Part shown: positions 7,859 to 16,423 of the stretch, piece by piece
Layout of the letters: each line of letters starts with the position of its first letter
Numbering within the stretch: the stretch's first letter is position 1
Source: Fen-178 sp049516835
GTDB lineage: Bacteria; Acidobacteriota; Terriglobia; Bryobacterales; Bryobacteraceae
DNA length: 64,000 nt
Reading direction: 5' to 3'
Assembly: GCA_049516835.1 (NCBI GenBank)
Contig: JBEKSR010000023.1
Coordinates: forward strand, 16,101 to 80,100
Position numbers and translations under genes: made by a program
Notes under the pieces: model-generated
The model's input: only the letters and a program-made list of their open reading frames with translations
Database searches by the model: none
What the model was told of the DNA's origin: nothing

Positions 7859-9244
7859 ATGAGGAGAATTCCGGCGGCCCTTGCCGGGCTGCTGCTAGCC
7901 GTTGGCTGGCCGGCCACGGCCGGGCCCAGAGGGCGCCCCCAAGCCTCCGACGAACCGGTCACGGTCTCGAGCGATCATCCCCGGCTGTTTCTCCGGCCAG
8001 CCCGGCTGCGCCTGCTCAAACGCGAGCGCGAGCGGGCTTCGGCGCGATGGCAGCAGTTCGAGGCTTTATTGGCCGGCAACGCTCCCATGCCGGAGCCCGG
8101 CTTGGCGCAGGCGCTGTACTACCAGATCTCCGGGAATGCCGCCGCGGGACGGCAGGCGGTGGCCTGGGCGCTCGGTCCGGGCGACGACTTGCGGCAACTG
8201 GCGCTGGTTTTCGACTGGTGCCAGAATCTGCTGAGCGAGGCGCAGCGGCGCGACCTGGCGGCTCGCCTCCAGAAGGGCATGGCGGCGGCCGCGGCGAATG
8301 ACAGCATAGCCGCCGTGCGCTCGCGGGTGCTGGCGGCAGTGGCGCTCTTCGATCACGTACCGCAGGCGCCCCAGCGCGAACTGGAGCGCGTGGTCCGCAA
8401 CTGGTGGAACGGCAAGATGGCGCCGGCGCTCGAGAACGGCCGCGGCGTGGTGGCGCGCGACGATGCCTACCCCCTGTTCGAGCTGCTGCACGCCGTGCGG
8501 GACAACACCAACCTCGATCTGCGGGAACGCTGCCCGCGCTTCTTCAAGGACTTTCCCATCGAGCACCTGGTGAGCCACTACCCGGCGGTCTACGAAACGC
8601 CGGAGAACGAGTACCGCATGGGGCCGCCGCTCAAGCCGGACCAGCCGGATTTGCGGCTGGCGGCGCTCTCGCGCGCGGCGGAGCTGGCGATGGTGGCGTA
8701 TGACGCGAACGCGGCGGAAAGCCAGGTGCTGCAAGGCTGGCTGATGCATGACCACTTCATGCTGCGCGGCACCTTCGGGGCCCCTTACGAATTCCTGTGG
8801 GCCAATCCGTATCAACCGGGATTGAGCTACTACCTGGTTCCGCTGGTCTACCACAATCCGGATTCCGGGAGGCTCGTCATACGGTCGAGCTGGGAAGACG
8901 ACGCGCGGTGGTTCGGGTATTTCGATGGCGCCGCGCAGATGTTCGCGGAGGGCCGCCTCACGGCCGTGAATCCGCGGAGCGTCCTGGCGCCGATCTCGCT
9001 GGGGGAGGCAGTGGTTTGCCTGTGGCCGGGCGCGCGCCAGTTCCGCGTAATGCTGGAGGAGGAAGAGCCGGTCTTCACCGTGGGACTCGAGCCCCGCCGC
9101 ACCTACCAGGTGGAAGTCGACGACGAGGAGGTGATAGAAGCCGTCACGGACCCCGGCGGAATCCTGGAGCTGGACCTGCCGCACGGCAAGGAAGTGGGGG
9201 TGCGCATTCGGGAAGCGCCGCCGTTGCCGGCCCCCGGCGACTGA
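7859..9244 (+). CDS. Secreted heparinase/alginate-lyase-like protein (tentative)
   Basis: A 461-residue protein from ATG 7859, chosen because MRRIPAALAGLLLAVGWPATA is a clean signal peptide; an earlier in-frame start at 7787 would add 24 glycine-rich residues. The mature N-terminus SDHPRLFLRPARL resembles the HPRLF motif found at the start of heparinase II/III-like polysaccharide lyases. The middle is helical (expected toroid) and the C-terminal part is beta-rich (RLVIRSSWEDDARWFGYFDG). Catalytic residues cannot be assigned with confidence. It might act on acidic glycans outside the cytoplasm; the family call is moderate. Confidence 0.6.
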   Translation: MRRIPAALAGLLLAVGWPATAGPRGRPQASDEPVTVSSDHPRLFLRPARLRLLKRERERASARWQQFEALLAGNAPMPEPGLAQALYYQISGNAAAGRQAVAWALGPGDDLRQLALVFDWCQNLLSEAQRRDLAARLQKGMAAAAANDSIAAVRSRVLAAVALFDHVPQAPQRELERVVRNWWNGKMAPALENGRGVVARDDAYPLFELLHAVRDNTNLDLRERCPRFFKDFPIEHLVSHYPAVYETPENEYRMGPPLKPDQPDLRLAALSRAAELAMVAYDANAAESQVLQGWLMHDHFMLRGTFGAPYEFLWANPYQPGLSYYLVPLVYHNPDSGRLVIRSSWEDDARWFGYFDGAAQMFAEGRLTAVNPRSVLAPISLGEAVVCLWPGARQFRVMLEEEEPVFTVGLEPRRTYQVEVDDEEVIEAVTDPGGILELDLPHGKEVGVRIREAPPLPAPGD

Positions 9245-9302
9245 CCTCCGGCGCAGGTGCGCGAGGCTCTGCCACTTGGCCGGCCCGGACGATGCCCGGC
9301 GA

Positions 9303-10127
9303 TCAGGCGCTCATCCCGGCGGCAACCGCCTGCTCCCAACGAAACGATGCCTGCCGCGCTTCGACCGCGCCCAGCCCGCCCGGCAGGTGATAGCCCGCGA
9401 AAAGACACCGATCGGCCACAGCCCGCTCCAGCAACTGCTTTCGGGTGCGCACCGTTTCCGCGGGAGACAGATCGAAGGCGCAGACCCAATCCGGATGTTC
9501 GAACTGCGCCGGATGAATCAGTGCATCGCCCACGTAGAGCAGTTGCTGCCTTCCCGAAGAAACCAGCACGGCGGCATGCCCGGGTGTGTGGCCCGGCGCG
9601 GGAAACACCAGTATGCCCGCCGCGATTTCCGCCGGCCGATCGAGCAGGCGCAGGCGGTCCCTCGCGGGCGCCACGTGATCCCGAACGGAGACCGCCATCA
9701 CCGCCTCTAGCGGCCCGAGGCCGTAGATCTCGCAGGCCTCGAGCCGGGCCTGAGTTTCGGCGGACATCCAGAAGTCGAACTCCTTCCGCATCATGACCAC
9801 CGCCGCATTCGGGAATAGCTGCACTCCGGCGATATGGTCCGGATGCGCGTGGGAAAGGACCACCACATGGACATCTTCCGGCAAGAAGCCCGTCGAAGCC
9901 AGACTTTCCGGCAGCTTTCCCGTGTTGGGGCCGAGTGCGCCCGCGCCCGTGTCGATCAGAATTCGCGTCGATCCGGTATCGACGAGCACCGCTATATAGG
10001 GGGCAGTGATCTCTGCGGGCGGCTCGCCCTCAGGCGGCAGGACAGTCCATCCGGGGTAGGTCAGTTCGCCGTCGGCCAGAGTCCAGCAGTCATAATCGCC
10101 GATGCGGAATCTCTCAGCGCCTTTCAT
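9303..10127 (-). CDS. Metallo-beta-lactamase-fold hydrolase
   Basis: A 274-residue soluble enzyme. The metal site is visible: SHAHPDH with His93, His95, Asp97 and His98, then GHTPGH with His180, Asp201 in YVGDA and a late His in GYHLP. This is the glyoxalase II/lactonase-like branch with a binuclear centre. ATG at 10127 is preceded by GGGGAGGAG, an excellent ribosome site. No signal peptide. The substrate cannot be told; quorum-signal lactonases and many general hydrolases share this layout. Convergent with the heparinase-like gene. Confidence 0.88.
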   Translation of the reverse strand: MKGAERFRIGDYDCWTLADGELTYPGWTVLPPEGEPPAEITAPYIAVLVDTGSTRILIDTGAGALGPNTGKLPESLASTGFLPEDVHVVVLSHAHPDHIAGVQLFPNAAVVMMRKEFDFWMSAETQARLEACEIYGLGPLEAVMAVSVRDHVAPARDRLRLLDRPAEIAAGILVFPAPGHTPGHAAVLVSSGRQQLLYVGDALIHPAQFEHPDWVCAFDLSPAETVRTRKQLLERAVADRCLFAGYHLPGGLGAVEARQASFRWEQAVAAGMSA

Positions 10128-10286
10128 GAACTCCTCCCCGCTGTGGCTTCATATTACAGCATGCTCTCGAAATGAGTTTCAGACAGGCGGGGCGGGACCC
10201 GAAGCCCCCCAGCATAGAGAACCCGCCCGCGGATGGCCTGGCGCGCGCCACCGCCCGTCGCCGTGGAGACAATCGCGACCGGCCTC

Positions 10287-10925
10287 CTACAACCACCCGA
10301 CGCCGACCGCGACGCAGGTGCCGACCTCCGCATCTCCAATCCCCGCCTCGGTGCAGGTCATGCCGTGCGGGATCAGGTTCCTGAAGTTGAACTGTTTTCC
10401 ATTCAATGTGAAGGTACTGCTCGACACCAGTTCCGCCGTGCTGGTGAGGGTGCCCGAGTATCCGTTATCGGCGCTCGGGAAGACCCCTGCTCTCCTGATA
10501 AACCTGGCCACGGGTTCCCCCCACGTGCTCCGGTTCGTCCAGTCACGCCAGTCGCGAAGATCGGGCCGGTCGGTATAATAAATGGTGGCACTTCCGGTCG
10601 AAACCAGCGCGAGAAAGTTGATGTCCTTGAAGTCCTTACTGGGTGGCAGCACTTGCATGCTGAAGTCCGACACCCAGATGAGGTAAGAATGTTCCTTGTC
10701 GGGGACCGGGGTACCGAACAAGGGCGTCGCGTACAAGGACGTCAGGTCGAGATCCCCAACGAGCAGGGGGTGCCACATGCAGATACCCGTCGTATCTGAG
10801 GTAGAAACTGACGTACCCGTGTAAGCGATGGCCACTTGGGAGGCGGCGACGGGGTCGTCGGCCTGCATTGAGGCGAATGACCCGAGGAGCAGAATTCCCA
10901 GCAGTACGATGGTTGCGAGTTTCAT
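10287..10925 (-). CDS. Secreted hypothetical protein
   Basis: A 212-residue protein starting at ATG 10925 (CGGAG 7-12 nt upstream). MKLATIVLLGILLLGSFASMQA is a signal peptide. The mature protein is beta-rich, with aromatic and acidic stretches such as SYLIWVSDFSMQVLPP, and two cysteines near the end (TCTEAGIGDAEVGTC) that may form a disulphide. I do not recognise the family. A longer in-frame start at 11048 lacks any ribosome site and would bury the signal peptide. Confidence 0.65.
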   Translation of the reverse strand: MKLATIVLLGILLLGSFASMQADDPVAASQVAIAYTGTSVSTSDTTGICMWHPLLVGDLDLTSLYATPLFGTPVPDKEHSYLIWVSDFSMQVLPPSKDFKDINFLALVSTGSATIYYTDRPDLRDWRDWTNRSTWGEPVARFIRRAGVFPSADNGYSGTLTSTAELVSSSTFTLNGKQFNFRNLIPHGMTCTEAGIGDAEVGTCVAVGVGWL

Positions 10926-11079
10926 ACAATCTCCGTTTCGTTTTGAGTTGGTAGCGATCAGGTCGCGTGTCGCCGGAGCGGAAAGCCTTCGCGGCGAAGA
11001 AGCCGTTACCTGCCGCTCAAAGAATGAGGCATGCAGGCCTCTCTCCACAAGAGTTCACGCGTGAGCTAGGGGTGAACGT

Positions 11080-12728
11080 TCACGTGAAGGCCGGGGTGCC
11101 GGTGAGCAAGCCCCGGGCGCGCAGCGCATCGAATAAAGGCTCGACCGGGACGAATACCGCCAAGCCGGTGCGCTGCTCATAGGCCGTCTCAAGCTCGCGA
11201 ATGGCCGCGTCCCAATCGCCCAGCGCTGTAGCCACAACAGCGCGCTCGTGGGCGGTGACGGCGCCACGCGCCTCCAGATGGCGCAATTCTCCCAATACCT
11301 CGTGCGCGGCTTCCGGGTTTCCGCTGGATGCATAGGCGAACCCGAGAGTGCCGAGCAGATGGGGCAGGAAGGAGACCCCGTCTAACTGCTCGCGCACTTT
11401 CAGGCAGGTGTCTACCGACTCCCGATACCTGCCTTGGGCGGCATACACCCTCGCGAGCAGAATGTAGTCCCGGTGGAATCCGGGATTGAGCGCGATGTTC
11501 TTCCGGCACTGTTCGATGGCGTCGTCAAAGCGCCGGTTCCAGTACAGAACGAACACGACATCGTTGGCGATGGGCGCCGAAAGCGGGTACAGGCGTACCA
11601 GTGGTGGGCCGTGGCGTAGGCGGGATCCGATTCCAGCGCCTTGCGCCAGTGCTCTTCGGCGGATTCGAACTTGCGATCATACAGGGCAGTTACGGCTGCC
11701 AGAGCCGACCATGCCGAGGCCAGGCCCGGGTCCACGGCTAGCGCCCGCAAGGCCGCCTCCCGCGCCTTGGGCATGCAGACGTGCGGCAGCGCCAGGCCAT
11801 GCATGTTCATGAGCACGTGACACTCGGCGATTCCAGACCAGGCCTTGGCGGCGCCGGGGTCGCGCCCGGTGGCGGCGGTGTACAGCTCCAGCGCCCGCCG
11901 GAATCCGGTTTCGGTGCGTTGGTTCCAGGCGTGGCGCGCTTGGAGGTAGAGTATGGCGCCCTCGGCATCCGTGGCCGAAACCGCCGGCGGGGTTCCGGAA
12001 CTCAGCGCGGACGCGATGGAAGCCGCGATTTCCGCCTCCAGCTCGAGCACATCGTGCGATGTCCGGTCGTACCGCGACGCCCAGATCTCGCAGCCATCCG
12101 CGGTGGAGAGCAGCCGAATCGTGATGCGATAGCGATCGCCGGCGGTACGCACGGCGCCCTCGATCAGCAGATCGGCGCCGAGCCGTTGGCCGATGTCGCG
12201 GACATCCTGCACGCCCTTGAATTGGAAGCTCGACGTCCGCGCGACCACACGTAAACCTTCCGTGCGGGCCAGGAGATCAATCAATTCTTCGGCCAAACCA
12301 TCGCAGAAGTACCCGGCTGCGTTGTCCGCTGTGAGATTCATCAACGGCAAGACGGCGACCGTTCTCTGCGATTTCGCGACTGCCTCGTGCGCGGCTGTAA
12401 AAGCTGGCAGGTAGCTGCCCGGCCGGTACACGATCCGGTAGGGTTCGCCGCTGCCCTCGGCTGCGTAGTAAGCCGCCAATCGCTCCCGCAGCTTTCGCGC
12501 CTGCACCCGGACGATCGTATCCTGGCGCGGATCGAACGACTCGGCACGGCCCAGCGCCTCGACGCCCAGCGTGTACTCTTTCAGGCTGTCGCCTCTGCCG
12601 GCCAGAGCCGCTTCGACCGTATAGCGCAGCAGCCGGCGAAGGGATTCTGAAGCGCGAAAACCCGAACTCGCCAGGATCAGTTCGAGTTGCTCGCGCACCG
12701 TTTCCGCCGAGGGTGCGCTATCACCCAT
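11080..12728 (-). pseudogene. Frameshifted TolB/TPR-type regulator
   Basis: The first frame (12728 to about 11594) gives an N-terminal domain with SLRRLLRYTVEAAL, LKEYTLGVEALGR and DTIVRVQARKLRERL, common in acidobacterial cyclase-like regulators. A TolB/FlgO-like segment follows (VAVLPLMNLTADN, LRVVARTSSFQFKG, GADLLIEGAV), then TPR repeats. At TGGTACGCCTGTAC (around 11590-11600) the frame is lost: one added C in GCC would restore WYALYPLSAPIANDVV, and the continuation reads on to 11080 as further TPRs. Without the frameshift the protein would have about 549 residues. Either a true mutation or a one-base sequence error. Start ATG 12728 is leaderless-like. Confidence 0.8.
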
Positions 12729-12735
12729 GGCATAT

Positions 12736-12741
12736 ACTGTA
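12736..12741 (-). promoter_or_regulatory. -10 box 7 nt before the TPR regulator start
   Basis: TACAGT on the minus strand, 7 nt from ATG 12728. This spacing puts the transcription start at the start codon and predicts a leaderless mRNA. No convincing -35 was seen. Confidence 0.4.
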
Positions 12742-12780
12742 GCACTGCGCTATCAGGGCGGCAGTTAATGGACAGGCCGC

Positions 12781-12803
12781 GGGCAGGCGAGCACCGCCTG
12801 CCC
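12781..12803. repeat. GGGCAGGCG palindrome at the fabH 3' end
   Basis: GGGCAGGCG (12781-12789) and CGCCTGCCC (12795-12803) flank an AGCAC loop, 5 bp after the fabH stop. It matches in style the palindrome at 57127-57147 (GGGCAGGT/ACCTGCCC, then CAC). It may act as a transcription terminator for fabH, although there is no T-run. Confidence 0.5.
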
Positions 12804-12807
12804 CACC

Positions 12808-13803
12808 TCAGTACGCCCAGCGCCAGATGCTGGCGCCCACGGTGTAGCCCGCGCCCACGGCGGTGAAGAGCACGATGTCGCCCTTGCGGAGGCGGCCCTC
12901 GAGGATGGCGTCGCGCGTGCCCAGCGGGATGGTGGCGGCGACGGTGTTCCCGTAGCGGTCGATGTTGATCAAGACCTTCTCCGGCGCGATGCCCAAGCGG
13001 TCGCTGGCGGCGGTGATGATACGTTTGTTGGCCTGGTGCGGAATCACCACGGCCACGTCGTCGCCGGTGAGACCGTTACGCTTGAGCAGATCGCGGCAGG
13101 ATTCGTACATTTTGCGGACGGCGTACTTGAACACCTGGCTGCCGTCCTGAAAGATGTAGTGGAGGCGCTTATCGACGGTCTCGTGGGAAGCCGGCAGGCG
13201 GCTGCCGCCGGCGGGCATTTTGAGGAAATCGCCGCCCGAGCCGTCCACCTCGCCGATGAAATCGATGAACCCCAGGTGGTCCTCGCCGTCGCCGGTGGGC
13301 TCGATCAGCATGGCCCCGGCGGCGTCGCCGAACAGGATGCACGTGGCGCGGTCAGTATAGTCGGTGATCCGGCTCATGGTATCGGCGCCGATGACGAGGA
13401 CCTTACGGTGCGCGCCGGCGGCCACCAGGTTGGCACCCGTGGTGAGGCCGTATACGAATCCGGAGCAGGCGGCGATGAGATCGAATCCCCAGGCGCCACG
13501 CGCGCCAATGGCGTGCTGCACCAGGCAGGCGGTGGAGGGGAAGAAGTAGTCGGGGGTGACCGTGCAGACGATGATGGTGTCGAGCTCGGACGCGGCCACG
13601 CCGCGCTGCGCGAGGGCGCATTTGGCGGCCTCAACGGCCATGTCGGAAGTGGCCATCTCAGGCCCCGCGATATGGCGCTCGCGGATTCCCGTCCGATCCA
13701 TGATCCACTGGTCGTTGGTCTCGACCATTTTTTCGAGGTCCTGATTGGTGAGCACGCGGGGCGGCGTGTAGCAACCCAGCGCGCTGATTTTGGCCTTGGG
13801 CAA
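12808..13803 (-). CDS. fabH: 3-oxoacyl-ACP synthase III (FabH)
   Basis: A 331-residue thiolase-fold condensing enzyme that starts fatty-acid synthesis by joining acyl-CoA to malonyl-ACP in the cytoplasm. The catalytic triad is complete: Cys113 in AACSGFVYGL, His256 in IPHQANKRI and Asn286 in DRYGNTVAA. The C-terminal GAGYTVGASIWRWAY is typical. I chose TTG 13803 because AAGGAAAGGAT lies just upstream and PKAKISALGCYTPP is the usual family start; ATG 13839 would add 12 residues but has no ribosome site. Length fits the family. Confidence 0.95.
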   Translation of the reverse strand: MPKAKISALGCYTPPRVLTNQDLEKMVETNDQWIMDRTGIRERHIAGPEMATSDMAVEAAKCALAQRGVAASELDTIIVCTVTPDYFFPSTACLVQHAIGARGAWGFDLIAACSGFVYGLTTGANLVAAGAHRKVLVIGADTMSRITDYTDRATCILFGDAAGAMLIEPTGDGEDHLGFIDFIGEVDGSGGDFLKMPAGGSRLPASHETVDKRLHYIFQDGSQVFKYAVRKMYESCRDLLKRNGLTGDDVAVVIPHQANKRIITAASDRLGIAPEKVLINIDRYGNTVAATIPLGTRDAILEGRLRKGDIVLFTAVGAGYTVGASIWRWAY

Positions 13804-13893
13804 GGTTATCCTTTCCTTCAAAAACTCAGAGTAACCCATCCGGGTGTGGAAAGTGCAACCCAAGGGGCCGGCGCGCGGTACCCTGGGTAGGAG

Positions 13894-14631
13894 ATGGACA
13901 ACACCGGGGGGATGCGCGACATCCAGGGCCTGCAGAGTTCTCTTTTCTTCGAAACGCCGGAAGAGATCTACGCGCGGGTGTACCGCGAGCTGAGGCCTCG
14001 CGCTCCGCTGCCCGATTTGCGCGTGGAGTTCCGCCGCTTCGCCAATGCGGACAGTTTCATCCGGCTGGAAAACGGGCGTCTCGAGGTGCGTATTTCGGAC
14101 CTTCTGGCGGGCGCGCCGGCGCCGGTCATGGAGGCCCTGGCGCACATCCTGCTGGGCAAGCTCTACCGCAAGCCCGTGGCGCGATTGTATGCCCACCGCT
14201 ACCGCCTCTATTTGAACCGCCGCGACTTCCGGCGCCAGGCGCACCTGGTGCGGCAGATCCGCGGCCGCAAGTTCATCTCAGGGCCGCAGGGCGCGCACCA
14301 CAACCTGGAAGAGATCTTCGAGCGTTTGAACGGGCAATTCTTCGATGGCTTGCTGGGCAGGCCGCAGTTGGGATGGAGCCGCCAGCCATCCCGCAGCATG
14401 CTGGGGCACTTCGACCCGTCGCACAACGCCATCATCATCAGCCGCATCCTCGACCAGCCGCGGGCTCCGGCTATGGCTCTGGAGTACGTGATGTTTCACG
14501 AAATGCTGCACCTGCGGTATCCCGTGGACCACTTGGCGTCGCGCCGCCGGGTGCATACGCGGGAATTCCGGGAAGCGGAGAAGGAATTCCCACAATTAAA
14601 GGAAGCGAAAGAAATGCTCAAGCGGCTCTGA
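13894..14631 (+). CDS. SprT-like zinc metalloprotease-domain protein
   Basis: A 245-residue soluble protein with HEMLH (His202, Glu203, His206) in a helix after EYVMF, the zinc-protease signature of SprT/M48-like families. Before it come HHNLEEIFERLNGQFFDG and GHFDPSHNAIIISRIL, both typical of SprT-like domains; His and Glu further downstream (RRRVHTREFREAEKEF) may supply the third ligand. The N-terminal 120 residues are basic and of unknown role. A GGAG ribosome site lies directly before ATG 13894. Divergent from fabH. Confidence 0.8.
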   Translation: MDNTGGMRDIQGLQSSLFFETPEEIYARVYRELRPRAPLPDLRVEFRRFANADSFIRLENGRLEVRISDLLAGAPAPVMEALAHILLGKLYRKPVARLYAHRYRLYLNRRDFRRQAHLVRQIRGRKFISGPQGAHHNLEEIFERLNGQFFDGLLGRPQLGWSRQPSRSMLGHFDPSHNAIIISRILDQPRAPAMALEYVMFHEMLHLRYPVDHLASRRRVHTREFREAEKEFPQLKEAKEMLKRL

Positions 14632-14683
14632 CCGGGAAAACCGCGCGGCCCACAGACAGTATTCGCCGGAAATTCCGGCGGGT

Positions 14684-15217
14684 TCAGGCGCCCACGGCCA
14701 CGGTGGCCGGGACCAGGCGCCTCAGCTCCAGACGCATCAGGTCGAAGATCTTGACCAGGTCCGTGACATCCACCCCGCACAATCCGAAACGGTAGAGGAA
14801 CAGCCGGAAACCAACCAAGACCATGCCGCACTCGAACATCACCTGTTGATGGACGAGCACGCTAGCGAGGTCCGGCCGGTCATAGCGCGAGTGCAACATG
14901 AGGAGCTTGAGAGCCGCGCACACGCGTTGAAAATCGGTGCGCAACGAGCGCAGGTATCCACGGAAGACCTGGCACCGCTCGACGCGAAGCTGGGCGGCCG
15001 TTCCCGGGGTGAATCCGGGTTGGGAGCGGAGAAACTCCACATCGCCGGCGTCGAGCAGGTGCATCATCGGCCGATAGCGTTCAATGGAGAGTTCGTCAAT
15101 CCATTCGGCGGTGAGAGGGAGACTGGTGTCCGTGAATGCGAGTTTGCGGGCCAGCACGACCCCCGCCGCCGCCAGCGCCAAGCCGATCAGAATTGATAAG
15201 ACGATCAATAAATTCAT
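14684..15217 (-). CDS. Single-pass membrane-anchored hypothetical protein
   Basis: A 177-residue protein starting at ATG 15217 with one N-terminal membrane helix (MNLLIVLSILIGLALAAAGVVLA), followed by a cytoplasmic or periplasmic helical domain rich in Arg, Leu and Glu (WIDELSIERYRPMMHLLD, VERCQVFRGYLRSLRTDF). I do not recognise a family. It lies about 100 bp downstream of a multi-pass membrane protein gene on the same strand and may belong with it. A TTG start at 15271 is possible but would place 18 residues before the helix. Confidence 0.65.
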   Translation of the reverse strand: MNLLIVLSILIGLALAAAGVVLARKLAFTDTSLPLTAEWIDELSIERYRPMMHLLDAGDVEFLRSQPGFTPGTAAQLRVERCQVFRGYLRSLRTDFQRVCAALKLLMLHSRYDRPDLASVLVHQQVMFECGMVLVGFRLFLYRFGLCGVDVTDLVKIFDLMRLELRRLVPATVAVGA

Positions 15218-15317
15218 CGCGTATACTCTTGCTGCTAGAAACAGCATACGAACATTTTTATCGGAATGCAACAGAATTTAGGGTAATAATGGTACTAGTT
15301 TAACATTGGATAACACC

Positions 15318-16094
15318 TTATTTGTGGGAGGCTCGCAGCAGGATGTCGTTCAGGGAATCCAACTGAAGCAGAATCCGCTGTTCGTCCCCGCGGCCAAATT
15401 GCAGGGTGCGCAGCCGCACTTCCTCGCCTTTGGCGTTCAGAAGGACCAGCCACGCGACCATGCAGGCGGAGGATGTCCCCATAAAGAGCATATCGATCTC
15501 ATTCTTGAGGTGCAGACCGAAAACGCTGTGGAGAAGAAGCCCGAACGTATTGCTGAGGAAGAATAGGGAGAACACCACCGCGTGCACCACAACATTCCGG
15601 CTCAAGGGCACTGGGTACCGGGTTAAAAAGAATAGAATCAACAGAATAAAAATGGCCAGGCTGAAATCCACTCCGCGCTCGGTGGCGTAGACATAGCCCA
15701 TGATCCTGGTTCGCTGTGGCATCGCCGGGGTGATGCGCGGGAGAAGGCTCAGCACGGAAACCGTCACGGAGACCGCCAGGGCAAGATACATCGCCCATCG
15801 GCCCAAAGTGTACAAGCCCTTGTGCTTCTCCAGAATCAATCCGCAAAGTTCAAACACTACAAGGATATAGAAGAGCCAGAACAGCGGCGCGGTGACCGTC
15901 CAGAATTTTTGATACAGACCGGAATTCACGTCGAGCACCAGAAGGCAGATACCGTAGGGAACCCGAGAAACAAGATAAACGAAGAAAAACCGATATCGGC
16001 GATAGAGCCCGGAACTGAAGAGTTTGAGGGCGGTCAGGCCGGCGCCTAACAGCGAAACCCACTCAAAAAACAAAACCAGCGCGTGACTCGGCAT
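15318..16094 (-). CDS. Multi-pass integral membrane protein, unknown function
   Basis: A 258-residue protein from ATG 16094 with about seven hydrophobic helices, for example HALVLFFEWVSLLGAGL, FWTVTAPLFWLFYILVVF, WAMYLALAVSVTVSVL, SLAIFILLILFFL and VVHAVVFSLFFLSNTFG. The C-terminal tail is charged and hydrophilic (LNAKGEEVRLRTLQFGRG) and is probably cytoplasmic. Not recognised as a transporter. A gene for a 37-residue secreted peptide ends 66 nt upstream on the same strand, which makes a sensor or export partnership conceivable but untested. Confidence 0.7.
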   Translation of the reverse strand: MPSHALVLFFEWVSLLGAGLTALKLFSSGLYRRYRFFFVYLVSRVPYGICLLVLDVNSGLYQKFWTVTAPLFWLFYILVVFELCGLILEKHKGLYTLGRWAMYLALAVSVTVSVLSLLPRITPAMPQRTRIMGYVYATERGVDFSLAIFILLILFFLTRYPVPLSRNVVVHAVVFSLFFLSNTFGLLLHSVFGLHLKNEIDMLFMGTSSACMVAWLVLLNAKGEEVRLRTLQFGRGDEQRILLQLDSLNDILLRASHK

Positions 16095-16159
16095 CAAAAA
16101 TGGCTCTCAGGCCCGATTTTAACACCGGCCGCCGCGCTGGTTTAGCGCCTTCCTTGGGA

Positions 16160-16273
16160 TTAACGCACCCACGGGCAGGGATCGCAACCTGGAAGCGGAC
16201 CCTCAATTCTGACGGTCTGCGCGGTGGCGACAAAGGCGAATACAGCCAACGCGAGGAGAATGAGCTTTCTCAT
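16160..16273 (-). CDS. 37-residue secreted peptide with CxxC-like tail
   Basis: Minus-strand ORF from ATG 16273 to TAA at 16160, preceded by AGAAAGGAT at proper spacing. It reads as a signal peptide, MRKLILLALAVFAFVATAQ, followed by an 18-residue tail TVRIEGPLPGCDPCPWVR. Hydrophobic core, Ala-x-Ala cleavage site and a Cys-Asp-Pro-Cys tail argue that it is real. A TATAGT -10-like box is at 16318-16313. It lies between an XRE-type regulator and a seven-helix membrane protein, all on the minus strand. No family recognised; an exported signalling peptide is one idea. Confidence 0.6.
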   Translation of the reverse strand: MRKLILLALAVFAFVATAQTVRIEGPLPGCDPCPWVR

Positions 16274-16378
16274 GTGGTATCCTTTCTACTAACTTAAGAC
16301 AGTACGCTGAGTACTATACTAGACCTGACCATACCATCATAGGGGATTCCACTGAAGATTTTCCGAAAATGGAACATG

Positions 16379-16422
16379 ACGAAAGTTCCGGTACTTCCCA
16401 GGCTGTGCAGGAGTACTTTCGT
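16379..16422. repeat. Inverted repeat at the 3' end of the XRE gene
   Basis: ACGAAAGT (16379-16386) and ACTTTCGT (16415-16422) pair perfectly, and the interior contains a further GTACT/AGTAC pair. It begins 1-2 nt after the stop codon of the regulator gene. It could be a terminator without a U-tract, or an operator for the downstream peptide gene. Confidence 0.4.
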
Positions 16423-16423
16423 T

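Noticed and set aside
12808..13839. Longer FabH start at ATG 13839
   Set aside because: No ribosome site; the TTG at 13803 has AAGGAAAGGAT upstream and matches the usual N-terminus of the family.
16100..16297. 65-codon plus-strand ORF
   Set aside because: It is antisense to the better-supported secreted peptide gene and has no ribosome site or plausible product.
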